In this document: in pieces, positions 8,040-17,206 of the stretch
How the letters are laid out: the number at the start of each line of letters is the position of its first letter
Numbering within the stretch: position 1 is the stretch's first letter
Program-made: the position numbers and the translations under genes
Notes under the pieces: model-generated
The model's input: only the letters and a program-made list of their open reading frames with translations
The model's database searches: none
Told to the model about the DNA's origin: nothing
From: Ancylobacter vacuolatus
GTDB lineage: Bacteria > Pseudomonadota > Alphaproteobacteria > Rhizobiales > Xanthobacteraceae
Reading direction: 5' to 3'
Length of the DNA: 64,000 nt
Assembly: GCF_030813595.1 (NCBI RefSeq)
Contig: NZ_JAUSUH010000005.1
Span: 124,001 to 188,000 of the forward strand

Positions 8040-8666
8040 TCAGCCGGCCTCGATAACAGGCACATGCGGTGCTGCCTCGCGGGCCAGCAGCCCCTTGAGG
8101 CGGGGGTCGTCGACGATCTCCACCGCGCTCGCATAGGGGCGGAAACCGGCCTTGAGGTAGAAATTCAGCGCGCCCTGCTTGTCATGGGTGCAGGTGTGGA
8201 CATGCACCCGCCGGGGCTGGCGTTGCCAGGCGCGGGCCAGCGCTCGGTTCATCATGAAACGCCCGGCGCCGCTGCCCACCATCTCGGGCACCAGTCCGAC
8301 AAAGGCCAGTTCGATCTCCCCCGGCTCGCGGCCGTCCAGCTCGATATAGCCGGCCTCCACCCCATCCTTGCGCAGCACCAGCACCTCCACCTCCGGGGCG
8401 TGGAGGATTGCGGCGAGTTCGGTGTCGCTCATCCGCAGCCGCGAGAACCACAGCCAGTCCTCGCCGACGCGGCGGAACAGCGCGCGGTACCAGGCGACAT
8501 CAGGCGCGGTCATCCGCTCCAGCGTCAGCCCCTCGCTGGCCCGCTCCGGCAAAGGCGGGGGTGGGGCGGTCATCTCAAGCATCGTCACCACCGCCGCGAT
8601 CTTGCCGGGCGGCAGCGGGGTGTAGCCGTTGAGATTGAGGACAGGCGGGGCGGCGGGGTCGGTCAT
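8040..8666 (-). CDS. GNAT family N-acetyltransferase
   Basis: 208 residues. The GNAT core lies at about residues 95-185: VEVLVLRKDGVEAGYIELDG (beta-strand hairpin), IELAFVGLVPEMVGSGAGRFMMNRAL (acetyl-CoA loop resembling Q/RxxGxG/A) and HTCTHDKQGALNFYLKAGFRPY (the C-terminal NFYxKxGF motif). Start ATG 8666 is preceded by a ggaag Shine-Dalgarno nine bases away; another ATG 13 codons upstream is possible. Substrate unknown. It ends 7 bp from the convergent fliJ stop and is divergent from cysA. Confidence 0.88.
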   Translation of the reverse strand: MTDPAAPPVLNLNGYTPLPPGKIAAVVTMLEMTAPPPPLPERASEGLTLERMTAPDVAWYRALFRRVGEDWLWFSRLRMSDTELAAILHAPEVEVLVLRKDGVEAGYIELDGREPGEIELAFVGLVPEMVGSGAGRFMMNRALARAWQRQPRRVHVHTCTHDKQGALNFYLKAGFRPYASAVEIVDDPRLKGLLAREAAPHVPVIEAG

Positions 8667-8804
8667 GGCGGCAACTTCCGGTGAGGTCGCCCCTTCTAGC
8701 CTCATCCGCGCACCATCCGCCATGGGTGGGCGCGCGTGCAGCCCCGGCCTGCGCCCGGCGGGGTTCACAGCGGCGAATTTTCGGATATCTTGCGGATAAT
8801 TCCA

Positions 8805-8819
8805 TTTAGTACATCTAAA
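8805..8819. promoter_or_regulatory. Small inverted repeat before cysA
   Basis: TTTAG-TACAT-CTAAA lies 13 bp upstream of the cysA start codon within an AT-rich stretch (8777-8831) that presumably holds the promoter. It could be an operator for a sulfur-responsive regulator; this is inference from position. Confidence 0.4.
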
Positions 8820-8831
8820 GAGAGTGAATTC

Positions 8832-9932
8832 ATGACGGTCGCCGTCACCATCGACCAGGTCGGCAAGAGCTTCGGCAGCGGGGCGCCGGCGCTTTCTAAC
8901 GTCTCGCTCGATGTGCGCCCGAGCGAGCTGGTGGCGCTGCTGGGGCCTTCCGGTTCGGGCAAGACCACGCTGCTGCGCATCGTCGCCGGGCTGGAACAGC
9001 CCAGCCATGGACGGGTGTTGTTCGACGGTCATGACGCGCTCTCCGTGCCGGTGCGTCGGCGCGGCATCGGCTTCGTGTTCCAGAACTACGCCCTGTTCCG
9101 CCACATGACGGTGGCTGAGAACGTCGCCTTCGGCCTGCGCTCGCGCCCGCGCGCCGAGCGGCCCTCGGAAAGCCAGATCCGTTCGCGCGTCGCCGATCTT
9201 CTGGCGCTGGTGCAGCTGGAAGCCTTTGGCGGGCGCTTCCCGGCGCAGCTTTCCGGCGGCCAGCGCCAGCGCGTGGCGCTGGCCCGCGCGCTGGCGATCG
9301 AGCCGAAGGTGCTGCTGCTCGACGAGCCTTTCGGCGCGCTCGACGCGCTGGTGCGCAAGGAACTGCGCCGCTGGCTGCGCGAGCTGCACGACCGCACCGG
9401 CCACACCACTTTGTTCGTCACCCACGACCAGGAGGAGGCGCTGGAACTCGCCGACCGGGTGGTGGTGATGGGCAAGGGCAAGATCGAGCAGGTCGGCACG
9501 CCTGACGATGTCTATGACCGGCCGGAGACCGCCGCCGTGTTCGGCTTCATGGGCGAATCGAGCCGGATCGAGGTCGAGGTGAAGGGCGGCGTCGCTTTGG
9601 CCGGCGCCACCGCCATCGCGGCGGCGACGCAGTCCGTGCCGGACGGGCCGGGCCTGCTCTATGTGCGCCCGCATGACGTGACGCTCGGCCTGCCCGGCAC
9701 CGAGGGGCTGAAGGGGCAGGTGCGCGCCTTCCGCCGCCATGGCGCTATCCGCCGGGTGGAAATCGCGGTCGGCAGCGCGGTGCTGGAGGCCGACATCGCC
9801 CCGACGGTGCGGGTGCCGATCGGCGAGAAGGTGGCGGTGCGGCTCGACCGCGCCCGCCTGTTCGCCTCCAATGGCCCCGGCGTCGACACCAAGGCGCCGC
9901 CCGCCCAGCAGCCGGGCGACTACGCGATCTGA
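8832..9932 (+). CDS. cysA: Sulfate/thiosulfate-type ABC transporter ATP-binding protein
   Basis: 366-residue ABC ATPase. Walker [11 protein letters not shown]-loop [13 protein letters not shown], signature [15 protein letters not shown], Walker [13 protein letters not shown] and switch His THDQEEAL are all intact. The C-terminal part (about 240-345) is a TOBE-like regulatory domain with VRPHDVTL, as in CysA. The [17 protein letters not shown] segment is typical of sulfate importers. No cysP/T/W genes flank it, so it is an orphan ATPase here; its partners must be elsewhere. Other anion or polyamine importers cannot be fully excluded. Confidence 0.85.
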   Translation: MTVAVTIDQVGKSFGSGAPALSNVSLDVRPSELVALLGPSGSGKTTLLRIVAGLEQPSHGRVLFDGHDALSVPVRRRGIGFVFQNYALFRHMTVAENVAFGLRSRPRAERPSESQIRSRVADLLALVQLEAFGGRFPAQLSGGQRQRVALARALAIEPKVLLLDEPFGALDALVRKELRRWLRELHDRTGHTTLFVTHDQEEALELADRVVVMGKGKIEQVGTPDDVYDRPETAAVFGFMGESSRIEVEVKGGVALAGATAIAAATQSVPDGPGLLYVRPHDVTLGLPGTEGLKGQVRAFRRHGAIRRVEIAVGSAVLEADIAPTVRVPIGEKVAVRLDRARLFASNGPGVDTKAPPAQQPGDYAI

Positions 9933-9942
9933 GGCGCGGCGC

Positions 9943-10581
9943 TCAGCGCCGCTCCAGCTTCCACACGTCCTCGGCCACTGGGCCGACGCCGCGCAGCCCG
10001 CCCTTGAGCGGGTGCTTTTCCAGCAGCGTCGGGTGATAGGCCGCGCCATAGAGGCGGCGCACCTCGTGCTCATGGACGGCAAAGGGCGGGCCGACGGTGA
10101 GGCTCTGGTCGTAGTCGAAGGTGATCAGCAGCTGGCGGGCACTGTGCGTGAGATGCACGAGATGGCCGGCGTAGCGGGCGCGCATCGCCTCGGGCAGGGC
10201 GACCAGCGCGGCGCGGTCATAGATCGCGTCGACAGGCCCCAGCACCTCGTGCGTGAGGTCGAAGATATCGCCGACGAAGACGGTGATGCCCTCCGCCGCG
10301 AAACGCTCCAGCGGGCCGATCTCGGTGATTTCAGGGGTGACGCCGAGTTCGGTGAACAGCTGCTCGACGGCGAGGCGGCTCAGCTCCGCCCCGGTGACTT
10401 CAAAGCCATGCGCCAGCAGCCAGTGCAGGTCGTGGCTCTTGCCACAGAGCGGCACGAACACGCGCGCGCCCGGCGCGAGGCCCAGCGCGTGGAAATGGCG
10501 GACCAGCAGGGCGTTAGCTTCGCCTTCGTGAAAGGCGATCTCGTTCGCCTCCCACTTCTTGTGCCAGAAATCGGGATCCAT
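9943..10581 (-). CDS. tpm: Thiopurine S-methyltransferase family protein
   Basis: 212 residues. N-terminal MDPDFWHKKWEANEIAFHEG matches bacterial TPMT (FWxxxWxxxxIgFH). The SAM-binding region is RVFVPLCGKSHDLHWLLAHG with VTGAELS after it; the AAL segment DAIYDRAALVALPEAMR is also characteristic. Bacterial homologues methylate thiopurines and, in Pseudomonas, tellurite and selenite species. Convergent with cysA (10 bp apart). Family assignment secure; the physiological substrate is not evident. Confidence 0.93.
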   Translation of the reverse strand: MDPDFWHKKWEANEIAFHEGEANALLVRHFHALGLAPGARVFVPLCGKSHDLHWLLAHGFEVTGAELSRLAVEQLFTELGVTPEITEIGPLERFAAEGITVFVGDIFDLTHEVLGPVDAIYDRAALVALPEAMRARYAGHLVHLTHSARQLLITFDYDQSLTVGPPFAVHEHEVRRLYGAAYHPTLLEKHPLKGGLRGVGPVAEDVWKLERR

Positions 10582-10641
10582 GGCGGTGCCTCCTGTTGTG
10601 CGGGCGGCATCATAGGGCCCGCCGACGAGGGAGGCCCTATC

Positions 10642-11589
10642 TCATTCGCCTGTCCGGCGGATGAAGGCGCCGAAGGCGCGCGGGCCATCGGCGACGGGGA
10701 TCGTCTCCACCACCTTCAGCGTCGCGGTGTCGATGATCTCCAGCGTGTTGGCCTCCCAGCAGGCGACATACACGAAGGCGCCGTCGCGGCTCGCCGCGAT
10801 GCCCTCGGGGTAGTCGCCGACGGAAATAGTGGCGCGCTTTTCCAGCGTGTCGGTGTCGAACACGGTGACGGTGGAATCGTACTGGTCGGTGACGAAGGCC
10901 AATCCCTTCGCCAGCGCCACCGCATAGGGCCGCGCGCCGACCTTCACGCTCGCCACCACCTTGCGGGCCTTGAGGTCGATGATGCTCACATCATTGGAGG
11001 CGACATTGGCGGTGTAGGCGCGCGCGCCTGCCGCGTCGATCGTCACGCCGAAGGGGCGGGCGCCGACCGGGATCGAAGCGAGGCGGGTGAGGGTTTTGGT
11101 GTCGATCAGGCTCACCGCATCGGAATCGCGGTCGGCGGAGATGAGCAGCGCGCCGTCCGGCGTTACCGCGAGGCCGGAAGGGGATTGGCCGACCGCCACC
11201 TCGCCGGAAACCGTGCCGGTGGCGGCGTCCACGGCCTTGATCCGGTGCTGGTACCAGTCGGCGACATAGGCCGGGCTGCCGGAGGGGTGGACGGCGACGC
11301 CGAGCGGGCCGCCGCCGAGGTCGACCCGGTGGGTCACGCTGCGGCTGGCGGCATCGAGGATGGTGAGCGCCTTGCCGTCCGGCGAGGTGACGAAGGCGCG
11401 CGCCCCGTCCACGCTCACCGCGATGCCGGCCGGCTTGCCTGATATGGGCAGGGTGGCAACCACTTTGCGCGTGGCGAGATCGACGACGGAGAGCGTTTCC
11501 GCCGGTTGCGAGGTGATGAAGGCTTCATCCGCACGGGCGGGCTGGGCAGCGAGGAGGAGGGCGGCGAGGAGGGCGCACCAGGCGAGCAT
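10642..11589 (-). CDS. YVTN-type beta-propeller periplasmic protein
   Basis: 315 residues with signal peptide MLAWCALLAALLLAAQPARA. The mature protein is about seven repeats of about 42 residues of the form VxVIDLATRKVVATLPVGxxPxGIAVSPDGxxAYVT, i.e. a seven-bladed propeller. It resembles the beta-propeller proteins found with PQQ-dependent alcohol dehydrogenases. The ATG used (11589) is the only one before the signal peptide and lies inside a family A repeat whose readthrough gives an artefactual N-terminal extension (VILRCERSEPRR). The upstream gene on the same strand encodes an MxaD-like SRPBCC protein. Confidence 0.83.
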   Translation of the reverse strand: MLAWCALLAALLLAAQPARADEAFITSQPAETLSVVDLATRKVVATLPISGKPAGIAVSVDGARAFVTSPDGKALTILDAASRSVTHRVDLGGGPLGVAVHPSGSPAYVADWYQHRIKAVDAATGTVSGEVAVGQSPSGLAVTPDGALLISADRDSDAVSLIDTKTLTRLASIPVGARPFGVTIDAAGARAYTANVASNDVSIIDLKARKVVASVKVGARPYAVALAKGLAFVTDQYDSTVTVFDTDTLEKRATISVGDYPEGIAASRDGAFVYVACWEANTLEIIDTATLKVVETIPVADGPRAFGAFIRRTGE

Positions 11590-11626
11590 CCTTCGAGGCT
11601 CGCTGCGCTCGCACCTCAGGATGACG
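11587..11626. repeat. Family A palindromic repeat, left copy
   Basis: catccttcgaggctcgctgc...cacctcaggatgacg. Its first three bases are the complement of the start codon of the beta-propeller gene. Paired with the inverted copy at 11727-11768. Confidence 0.85.
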
Positions 11627-11726
11627 GTGTGCCGGGGAGAGGCGGGAGCCGCGCCGTTGCGCGCGAGGCGCAGCTCCCGCGTGGTGCCGTCAATCGGCCC
11701 CAGAATGGCAGTGCGAAACAATGCAC

Positions 11727-11768
11727 CGTCATCCTGAGGTGCCGGCCGGAGGCCGGCCTCGAAGGATG
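11727..11768. repeat. Family A palindromic repeat, right copy
   Basis: cgtcatcctgaggtgccggc...cggcctcgaaggatgg, in inverted orientation to the copy at 11587-11626. The 224 bp gap between the two genes is largely these repeats. Confidence 0.85.
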
Positions 11769-11813
11769 GTGTGTCGAGAGCAACCATCCCGCTCGCCATG
11801 TCGGACCTATGTC

Positions 11814-12359
11814 TCAGCTGCCGCCCTCGATCTGCTTCTTCAGCTCGCCCAGGCCCGCCTTGTAGAGCCCCGTCACCGCGTTGACGGCGGCTTCGTCGTT
11901 CAGCTCCGGCGGCGGGTCATTGTTGGGGTAGCCGCGATAGAAGGCGCCGCGCCACTCGACTTCGGACTTCTTGCCGCCATCGGCCGGGGTGACGATGAGC
12001 CAGGACGAGTAGTTGGTCACCGGCAGCACCGCGACATCGACCTTGTCGATGCGGTACATCAGGGTCATCTTTTCCGGCTCGAACTTGGCGACCTCTTCCT
12101 CGACGGTGGCGCCGTTCTTCAGGGTGAGGGTGCGCTTGGCGCCGGCGGCGTTGCCGCCCGTGCCTTCGGTCTTGGCGACCACCGGGATCCAGCTGCCATC
12201 CTGGAAATTGGACACCACGGCCCACACCTTCTCCGGCGGGGCGTTGATCTCGATCTTCTCGGAAATCTTCTGGCGGGTCGGGCCGTGCGCCGCCGCGGGG
12301 GGGAGCGTGGCGAGCAGGGAGGTGGCGGCCAGCGCCGCAGTCAACAGCTGAATCTTCAT
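11814..12359 (-). CDS. MxaD-like SRPBCC family periplasmic protein
   Basis: 181 residues from ATG 12359 (an in-frame ATG three codons upstream is also possible, but the purine-rich sequence fits the inner one). Signal peptide MKIQLLTAALAATSLLATLPPAAA, then a START/polyketide-cyclase-like domain: KIEINAPPEKVWAVVSNFQDGSWIP, strands ending VEWRGAFYRGYPNNDPPPE, and a long C-terminal helix. MxaD, a periplasmic SRPBCC protein of methanol oxidation clusters, has the same size and layout. No dehydrogenase gene is adjacent. Family secure, MxaD-type role inferred. Confidence 0.8.
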   Translation of the reverse strand: MKIQLLTAALAATSLLATLPPAAAHGPTRQKISEKIEINAPPEKVWAVVSNFQDGSWIPVVAKTEGTGGNAAGAKRTLTLKNGATVEEEVAKFEPEKMTLMYRIDKVDVAVLPVTNYSSWLIVTPADGGKKSEVEWRGAFYRGYPNNDPPPELNDEAAVNAVTGLYKAGLGELKKQIEGGS

Positions 12360-12487
12360 CGTTTCCATCCCGGAACAGGGTTCATTCCGGACTTTTGAGT
12401 CCGTTGATCCGCAGTCTAGGGAGGGATTCGGCGTTCGTGAACTCTCTTGCGTGTGGAAAAGTCCCCGGGCCGAATTCTTTTCGGCCG

Positions 12488-14326
12488 TCAGGTGAATTCT
12501 TTGAGAATCTTAAGAAAGGCCGCGCCGAAGGCTTCCAGCTTGGCGGCGCCGACGCCCTTGACCCCGGCCAGCTCCGTGCGGGTGCGCGGGTGCTCCACCG
12601 CCATCTCCTCCAGCGTCTTGTCAGCGAAGACGACATAGGCCGGCACGTTGCGCTCGGCCGCCAGTTCGCGCCGCAGCGCCTTGAGCTTGCCGAGCAGCGC
12701 CGCCTCGGCCGGGGCCAGCTCCGCCCCGCTGTCGGAGCGGGCGAAACGCTCGCGCGAGCGCTTGACCGGCGCGCGCAGGGTGAAGGCGCGGGTGCCGCCG
12801 AGCACGGCGAGGCCGATCTCGGTGAGCGTGAGGGCGCCAAAGCGGGTGGGGTCGGCGTGCAGCGCCCCGGTGGCGACCAGCTGGCGCAGCAAGGCCCGCC
12901 ACTCGGTCGCCGGCTTGTCGCCGCCGGCGCCGAAACCGGCGAGCTTGTCATGGCCGCGCCCGCAGATCTGGTCGGTGCGCTGGCCGGTGACGACGCTGGC
13001 GAGATAGGCGGCGCCGAAGCGCTCGCCGGTGGCGCGCACGAGGCGCAGCACCAGCTGGGCGTCGGCGCTGGCATCGACCACCTTGGGCGGATCGCGGCAG
13101 ACATCGCAGGCGCCGCAGGCCTTGGCGCGCTCGCCGAAATAGCCGAGCAGCACGGCGCGCCGGCAGGTGACGGCCTCGCAGAAGCCGACCATGGCGTCGA
13201 GCCGGCGGGCCTCCACCATCTTGCGCTCCGGCGGCGAGGGTTCCTCGTCGAGAAAGCGCCGGCGGGTGGCGATGTCGCCGGCGGAATAGAGCAGCAGCGC
13301 CTCGGCCGGCTGGCCGTCGCGGCCGGCGCGGCCGATCTCCTGATAGTAGGATTCCAGCGTGCCCGGCGCGTCGGCATGCAGCACATAGCGCACATCCGAC
13401 TTGTCGATGCCCATGCCGAAGGCCACCGTGGCGACCATCACCACCCCGTCCTCGGCCAGAAAGGTCTCCTGGTTGGCGGCGCGCGCTTCCGCGCTCATGC
13501 CGGCATGGTAGGGCAGGGCGCGGATGCCCGCCGTGGACAGCCGATCGGCGGTCTCGTCCACCTTCTTGCGCGAGATGCGGTAGATGATGCCGGCCATGCC
13601 GGGGCGGGCGCGCACATAGCTCTCGATCTGCCGCGCCGGGTCCTTCTTGTCCTCGACGGCGATGAAGATGTTCGGCCGGTCGAAGCCGGAGACGAAGACG
13701 CGGGCCTGCCCGCCGAACAGCCGCTCGACAATGTCGTCGCGGGTCGCCTTGTCGGCGGTGGCGGTCATCGCCACCAGCGGCAGGCCGGGGAAAAGCTCAC
13801 GCAACCGGCCGAGGCCGAGATATTCGTTGCGGAAGGAATGGCCCCATTGCGAGATGCAGTGCGCCTCGTCCACCGCCACCAGACCCAGCGAGAAGCGCGA
13901 CAGCGCGGCCAGCATGCGCTCGGTGAGCAGCCGCTCGGGGGCGAGATAGAGCAGGCGCACCTCGCCCGCCGCCACGCGCCGCCAGATCGCGACATTCTCG
14001 TCGCGGGATTTTCCCGAATGGATGGCCTCGGCGGCGACGCCCTGCAGCTTCAGCGCGTTCACCTGGTCGTCCATCAGCGCGATCAGCGGCGAGACGACGA
14101 TGGAAAGCCCGCCCTTCACCAGCGCCGGCAGCTGGTAGCACAGCGATTTTCCCGCGCCGGTCGGCATGACAGCCAGCGTCGGCACGCCGGCGAGGATGGA
14201 ATCGACCACCTCCTGCTGGCCAGGGCGGAAGCGGTCGAAGCCGAACACTTCGGCCAGCCGCGCCCGCTTCGCCTCCTCGATGTGAGGCGGCAGGATGCCG
14301 TGCGATGAGGTGACGGGAATATTCAT
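12488..14326 (-). CDS. recQ: ATP-dependent DNA helicase RecQ
   Basis: 612 residues. Motif 0 FRPGQQEVVDSILAG, Walker A MPTGAGKSLCYQLPA, DEAH box VDEAHCISQWGHSFR, motif VI YYQEIGRAGRDGQP. A zinc-binding Cys cluster follows (CRRAVLLGYFGE...CGACDVCRD), then RQC winged helix and a C-terminal HRDC domain (LLGKLKALRRELAAERNVPA). 3'-5' helicase acting in recombination and replication-fork repair. Full length for the family (E. coli about 609). Divergent from cbiB. Confidence 0.97.
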   Translation of the reverse strand: MNIPVTSSHGILPPHIEEAKRARLAEVFGFDRFRPGQQEVVDSILAGVPTLAVMPTGAGKSLCYQLPALVKGGLSIVVSPLIALMDDQVNALKLQGVAAEAIHSGKSRDENVAIWRRVAAGEVRLLYLAPERLLTERMLAALSRFSLGLVAVDEAHCISQWGHSFRNEYLGLGRLRELFPGLPLVAMTATADKATRDDIVERLFGGQARVFVSGFDRPNIFIAVEDKKDPARQIESYVRARPGMAGIIYRISRKKVDETADRLSTAGIRALPYHAGMSAEARAANQETFLAEDGVVMVATVAFGMGIDKSDVRYVLHADAPGTLESYYQEIGRAGRDGQPAEALLLYSAGDIATRRRFLDEEPSPPERKMVEARRLDAMVGFCEAVTCRRAVLLGYFGERAKACGACDVCRDPPKVVDASADAQLVLRLVRATGERFGAAYLASVVTGQRTDQICGRGHDKLAGFGAGGDKPATEWRALLRQLVATGALHADPTRFGALTLTEIGLAVLGGTRAFTLRAPVKRSRERFARSDSGAELAPAEAALLGKLKALRRELAAERNVPAYVVFADKTLEEMAVEHPRTRTELAGVKGVGAAKLEAFGAAFLKILKEFT

Positions 14327-14471
14327 TCCGCGCGTGTTCGTCCGGTTAGGCGGGCATGGCGGCGCCGCGGGTCTTGATAGCGCTGGCGCGGGCGGAAATG
14401 GTGGTGCCGCGCGGCCGGTGGATTCGTTTGCCCCGCAAGCGAGAGTATCACTTCCCAGAGAATCACTTGCG

Positions 14472-15449
14472 ATGAGCCTCGAACTTACCCTTGGTTTAAC
14501 CCTGGCGGCGCTGCTGTTCGAGGCCGCGTTTGGCTATCCCTCGTTTTTGCTCGCCCGGATCGGCCATCCGGTGATGTGGATCGGCCGGCTGATCGGGTGG
14601 CTCGACCGCCATGTCAACCGCGACGCCGCCGCCCCGCGCGAGCGGCGCCTTGCTGGGGTGGGGGCGCTGGTGGTGATCGTCGGAGTGAGCGGCGGGGCCG
14701 GCCTGCTGGTGCAGGGCCTCGCGATGAAGCTGCCATTTGGCCTCGTGCTGGCGGCGCTGGCGGGCTCGTCCCTGCTGGCGCAGCGCAGCCTCTACCAGTT
14801 CGTCGGCGCAGTGGCGGACGGGCTGGAGGTGAGCCTGGAGGAGGGGCGGCGGGCGGTGTCCCACATTGTCGGGCGCGACCCGGACAAGCTCGACGAGGCC
14901 GGGGTGGCGCGGGCGGCGATCGAGAGCCTGGCGGAGAACTATTCCGACGGCGTGGTGGCGCCAGCCTTGTGGATGGCGATCGGCGGGCTGCCGGGGGCGG
15001 CGATCTATAAGGGGGTGAACACCGCCGACAGCATGATCGGCCATCGCACGGCGCGGCACCTCTATTTCGGCTGGGCGAGCGCGCGGTTCGACGACCTGAT
15101 CAACCTGCCGGCCTCGCGGCTTTCCGGCGCGCTGATCGTGGCGGGCGCGCTGTTCGTTCCCGGCGCCTCGCCCGGACGGGCGATGGCCGCGATACGGCGC
15201 GACGCGGGCCGCCACCGCTCGCCCAATGCCGGCTGGCCGGAGGCGGCGATGGCGGGGGCGCTCGGCATCGCCATTGCCGGGCCGCGCCATTATGGCGGCA
15301 CGCTCTCCGTCGACGGGCTGATGGGCGCGGGCGGACGCTATGAATGCACCGCTGCCGACATCCGCCGCGCGCTCAGCCTCTACCGCGCGGCCGATGCGGT
15401 GATGGTGGCGCTGGTGGCGGGGCTCGCGCTTCTCGTATGGGGGTGGTGA
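14472..15449 (+). CDS. cbiB: Adenosylcobinamide-phosphate synthase CbiB
   Basis: 325-residue integral membrane protein (CbiB; called CobD in Pseudomonas) that joins an aminopropanol phosphate to adenosylcobyric acid. Conserved segments: HPVMWIGRLIGWLDR, SLAENYSDGVVAPALWMAIGGLPGAAIYKGVNTADSMIGH (fragments thereof) and RRDAGRHRSPNAGWPEAAMAG. Four to five hydrophobic helices. ATG 14472; an upstream in-frame extension is antisense to recQ. First gene of the cobalamin region; convergent with cobQ across a family B repeat. Confidence 0.95.
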   Translation: MSLELTLGLTLAALLFEAAFGYPSFLLARIGHPVMWIGRLIGWLDRHVNRDAAAPRERRLAGVGALVVIVGVSGGAGLLVQGLAMKLPFGLVLAALAGSSLLAQRSLYQFVGAVADGLEVSLEEGRRAVSHIVGRDPDKLDEAGVARAAIESLAENYSDGVVAPALWMAIGGLPGAAIYKGVNTADSMIGHRTARHLYFGWASARFDDLINLPASRLSGALIVAGALFVPGASPGRAMAAIRRDAGRHRSPNAGWPEAAMAGALGIAIAGPRHYGGTLSVDGLMGAGGRYECTAADIRRALSLYRAADAVMVALVAGLALLVWGW

Positions 15450-15463
15450 GAACCTGCGGAGAG

Positions 15464-15555
15464 CGTCATCCCGGACGGCCGCAGGCCGATCCGGGATCGC
15501 GTGACGCATGCGGGGACGATCCCGGCTCTCCGCGGCGCTTCGGCCGGGACGACGG
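15464..15555. repeat. Family B palindromic repeat
   Basis: cgtcatcccggacggccgca...gatccgggatcg and gatcccggctctccgcggcg...ggccgggacgacgg fill the whole gap between the convergent cbiB and cobQ stop codons. Two stem-loops; could act as a bidirectional transcription end. Confidence 0.85.
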
Positions 15556-17031
15556 TCAGACGCGCCTTGCGATGTCCAGCAGCCGGTCGAGATCGACATG
15601 GCGTTCCAGATGGGCGGCCAGCGCGTCGAGCGTCGCTTCCACCCCGGCCTCATAGTCGAGCCCGCTCGGCGGCGCGCCCAGCGTCGCCAGCCAGTGCGCG
15701 CGCTGGCGGTCGTCCGTGAACAGGCCGTGCGCATAGGTCCCCATGACCCGCCCATCCGGCGACACCGCGCCTTCCGGCCCGGCGCCGTCGATGTGCGCGA
15801 AGGGCCGGGCGCGGCCGGGGCCTTCGGTCACGCCCATATGCATCTCATAGCCGGAAAACGGCACGCCTTGCGCCGTGCCGGTGACGGCCACCAGCCGCTT
15901 GTCGCCCGACAGCACGGTGTCGACCTCCAGCAGGCCGAGGCCGGCGACGCTGCCGGGCGGGCCTTCCACGCCCTGCGGATCGGAGAGGCTGTGACCCAGC
16001 ATCTGGTAGCCGCCGCACAGGCCAAGCACCCGCCCGCCGCGCCTGATGTGGGCGAAGAGGTCGATGTCCCAGCCCTCGCGCCTGAAATCGGCGAGGTCGG
16101 GGATGGTGGATTTCGAGCCTGGCAGCAGGATGAGGGCGGCATCAGCCGGGAGCGGCGTGCCGGGGCGCACCCTCACCACCTCGACGCCGGGCTCGGCCTC
16201 AAGCGGGTCGAGATCGTCGAAATTGGCGATGCGCGGCAGCAGCGGCACGGCAATCTTCACCCGCGCACCGGGCTTCGCCGGGGTGGCGGCGTCGAGCGCC
16301 AGCGCGTCCTCCGCCGGCAGGCGGCGGGCCTCGTTGAAGAACGGGATGAGGCCGAGCGCCTCCCAGCCGGTGCGGGCGGCGATCGCCTCCATGCCGGCGG
16401 CGAACAGAGTGGGGTCGCCGCGAAAGCGGTTGACGAGGAAGCCGCGTATCATCGCTGCGTCGTCCTCCGGCAGCACGGCCTTGGTGCCGACCAGACTGGC
16501 GATAACCCCGCCGCGGTCGATGTCGCCGATGAGGATGACCGGCACATGCGCCGCGCGGGCGAACCCCATATTGGCGATGTCATTGGCGCGCAGATTGATC
16601 TCGGAGGCCGAGCCGGCGCCTTCCACCAGCACGAGATCGGCCTCGGCCCGCAGCCGCTCATAGCTCTCCAGCACGGCGGCCATGAGCGCGGGCTTGAGCT
16701 TCTGGTAGTCCGCCGCCTTCGCCGTGCCCTGCGCCCGGCCCTGCACGATGACCTGCGCGCCCGTCTCGCTCTGCGGTTTCAAGAGCACCGGGTTCATGTG
16801 GACGGAGGGTGCGACGCGCGCCGCGCGGGCCTGCAGCGCCTGCGCCCGGCCGATCTCGCCGCCATCGGTGGTGACGGCGGCGTTGTTCGACATGTTCTGC
16901 GGCTTGAACGGGCGCACCTTCAGCCCGCGCAGGGCGAAGGCGCGGGCGAGGCCAGCGACGATGAGCGACTTGCCGACATCCGAGCCGGTGCCCTGAAACA
17001 TGAGGGCGAGCGGAGAACGGGGGGCGGTCAT
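15556..17031 (-). CDS. cobQ: Cobyric acid synthase CobQ
   Basis: 491 residues. N-terminal ATP-binding domain: [20 protein letters not shown] (P-loop variant), [15 protein letters not shown] and [10 protein letters not shown]-terminal glutamine amidotransferase type 1-like domain: [28 protein letters not shown] with the nucleophile Cys, and MGTYAHGLF with the catalytic His. It amidates adenosylcobyrinic a,c-diamide at b, d, e and g. Start ATG 17031 follows immediately after a family C repeat whose ggggagaggg provides the only Shine-Dalgarno-like sequence. Confidence 0.96.
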   Translation of the reverse strand: MTAPRSPLALMFQGTGSDVGKSLIVAGLARAFALRGLKVRPFKPQNMSNNAAVTTDGGEIGRAQALQARAARVAPSVHMNPVLLKPQSETGAQVIVQGRAQGTAKAADYQKLKPALMAAVLESYERLRAEADLVLVEGAGSASEINLRANDIANMGFARAAHVPVILIGDIDRGGVIASLVGTKAVLPEDDAAMIRGFLVNRFRGDPTLFAAGMEAIAARTGWEALGLIPFFNEARRLPAEDALALDAATPAKPGARVKIAVPLLPRIANFDDLDPLEAEPGVEVVRVRPGTPLPADAALILLPGSKSTIPDLADFRREGWDIDLFAHIRRGGRVLGLCGGYQMLGHSLSDPQGVEGPPGSVAGLGLLEVDTVLSGDKRLVAVTGTAQGVPFSGYEMHMGVTEGPGRARPFAHIDGAGPEGAVSPDGRVMGTYAHGLFTDDRQRAHWLATLGAPPSGLDYEAGVEATLDALAAHLERHVDLDRLLDIARRV

Positions 17032-17033
17032 GC

Positions 17034-17194
17034 ACCCTCTCCCCGTCGGGGCGAGGGATGGGGTGAGGGGGCCGGAGGGCGATGCGCCAGGAGGCCCCTC
17101 ACCGGCCCGCTGCGCGGGCCACCTCTCCCCAGCGGGGAGAGGGCAGGAAGGCCCGCATAAGCCGTGGATCCCCGGGTCAAGCCCGGGGATGACG
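17034..17194. repeat. Family C repeats plus a B-like hairpin upstream of cobQ
   Basis: accctctccccgtcggggcg...ggggtgagggg (17034-17070), cccctcaccggcccgctgcg...ctctccccagcggggagaggg (17094-17144) and ggatccccgggtcaagcccggggatgacgg (17166-17194). They fill the 175 bp between the TM2 gene and cobQ. Confidence 0.85.
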
Positions 17195-17206
17195 GCGTGC
17201 CCGGCC

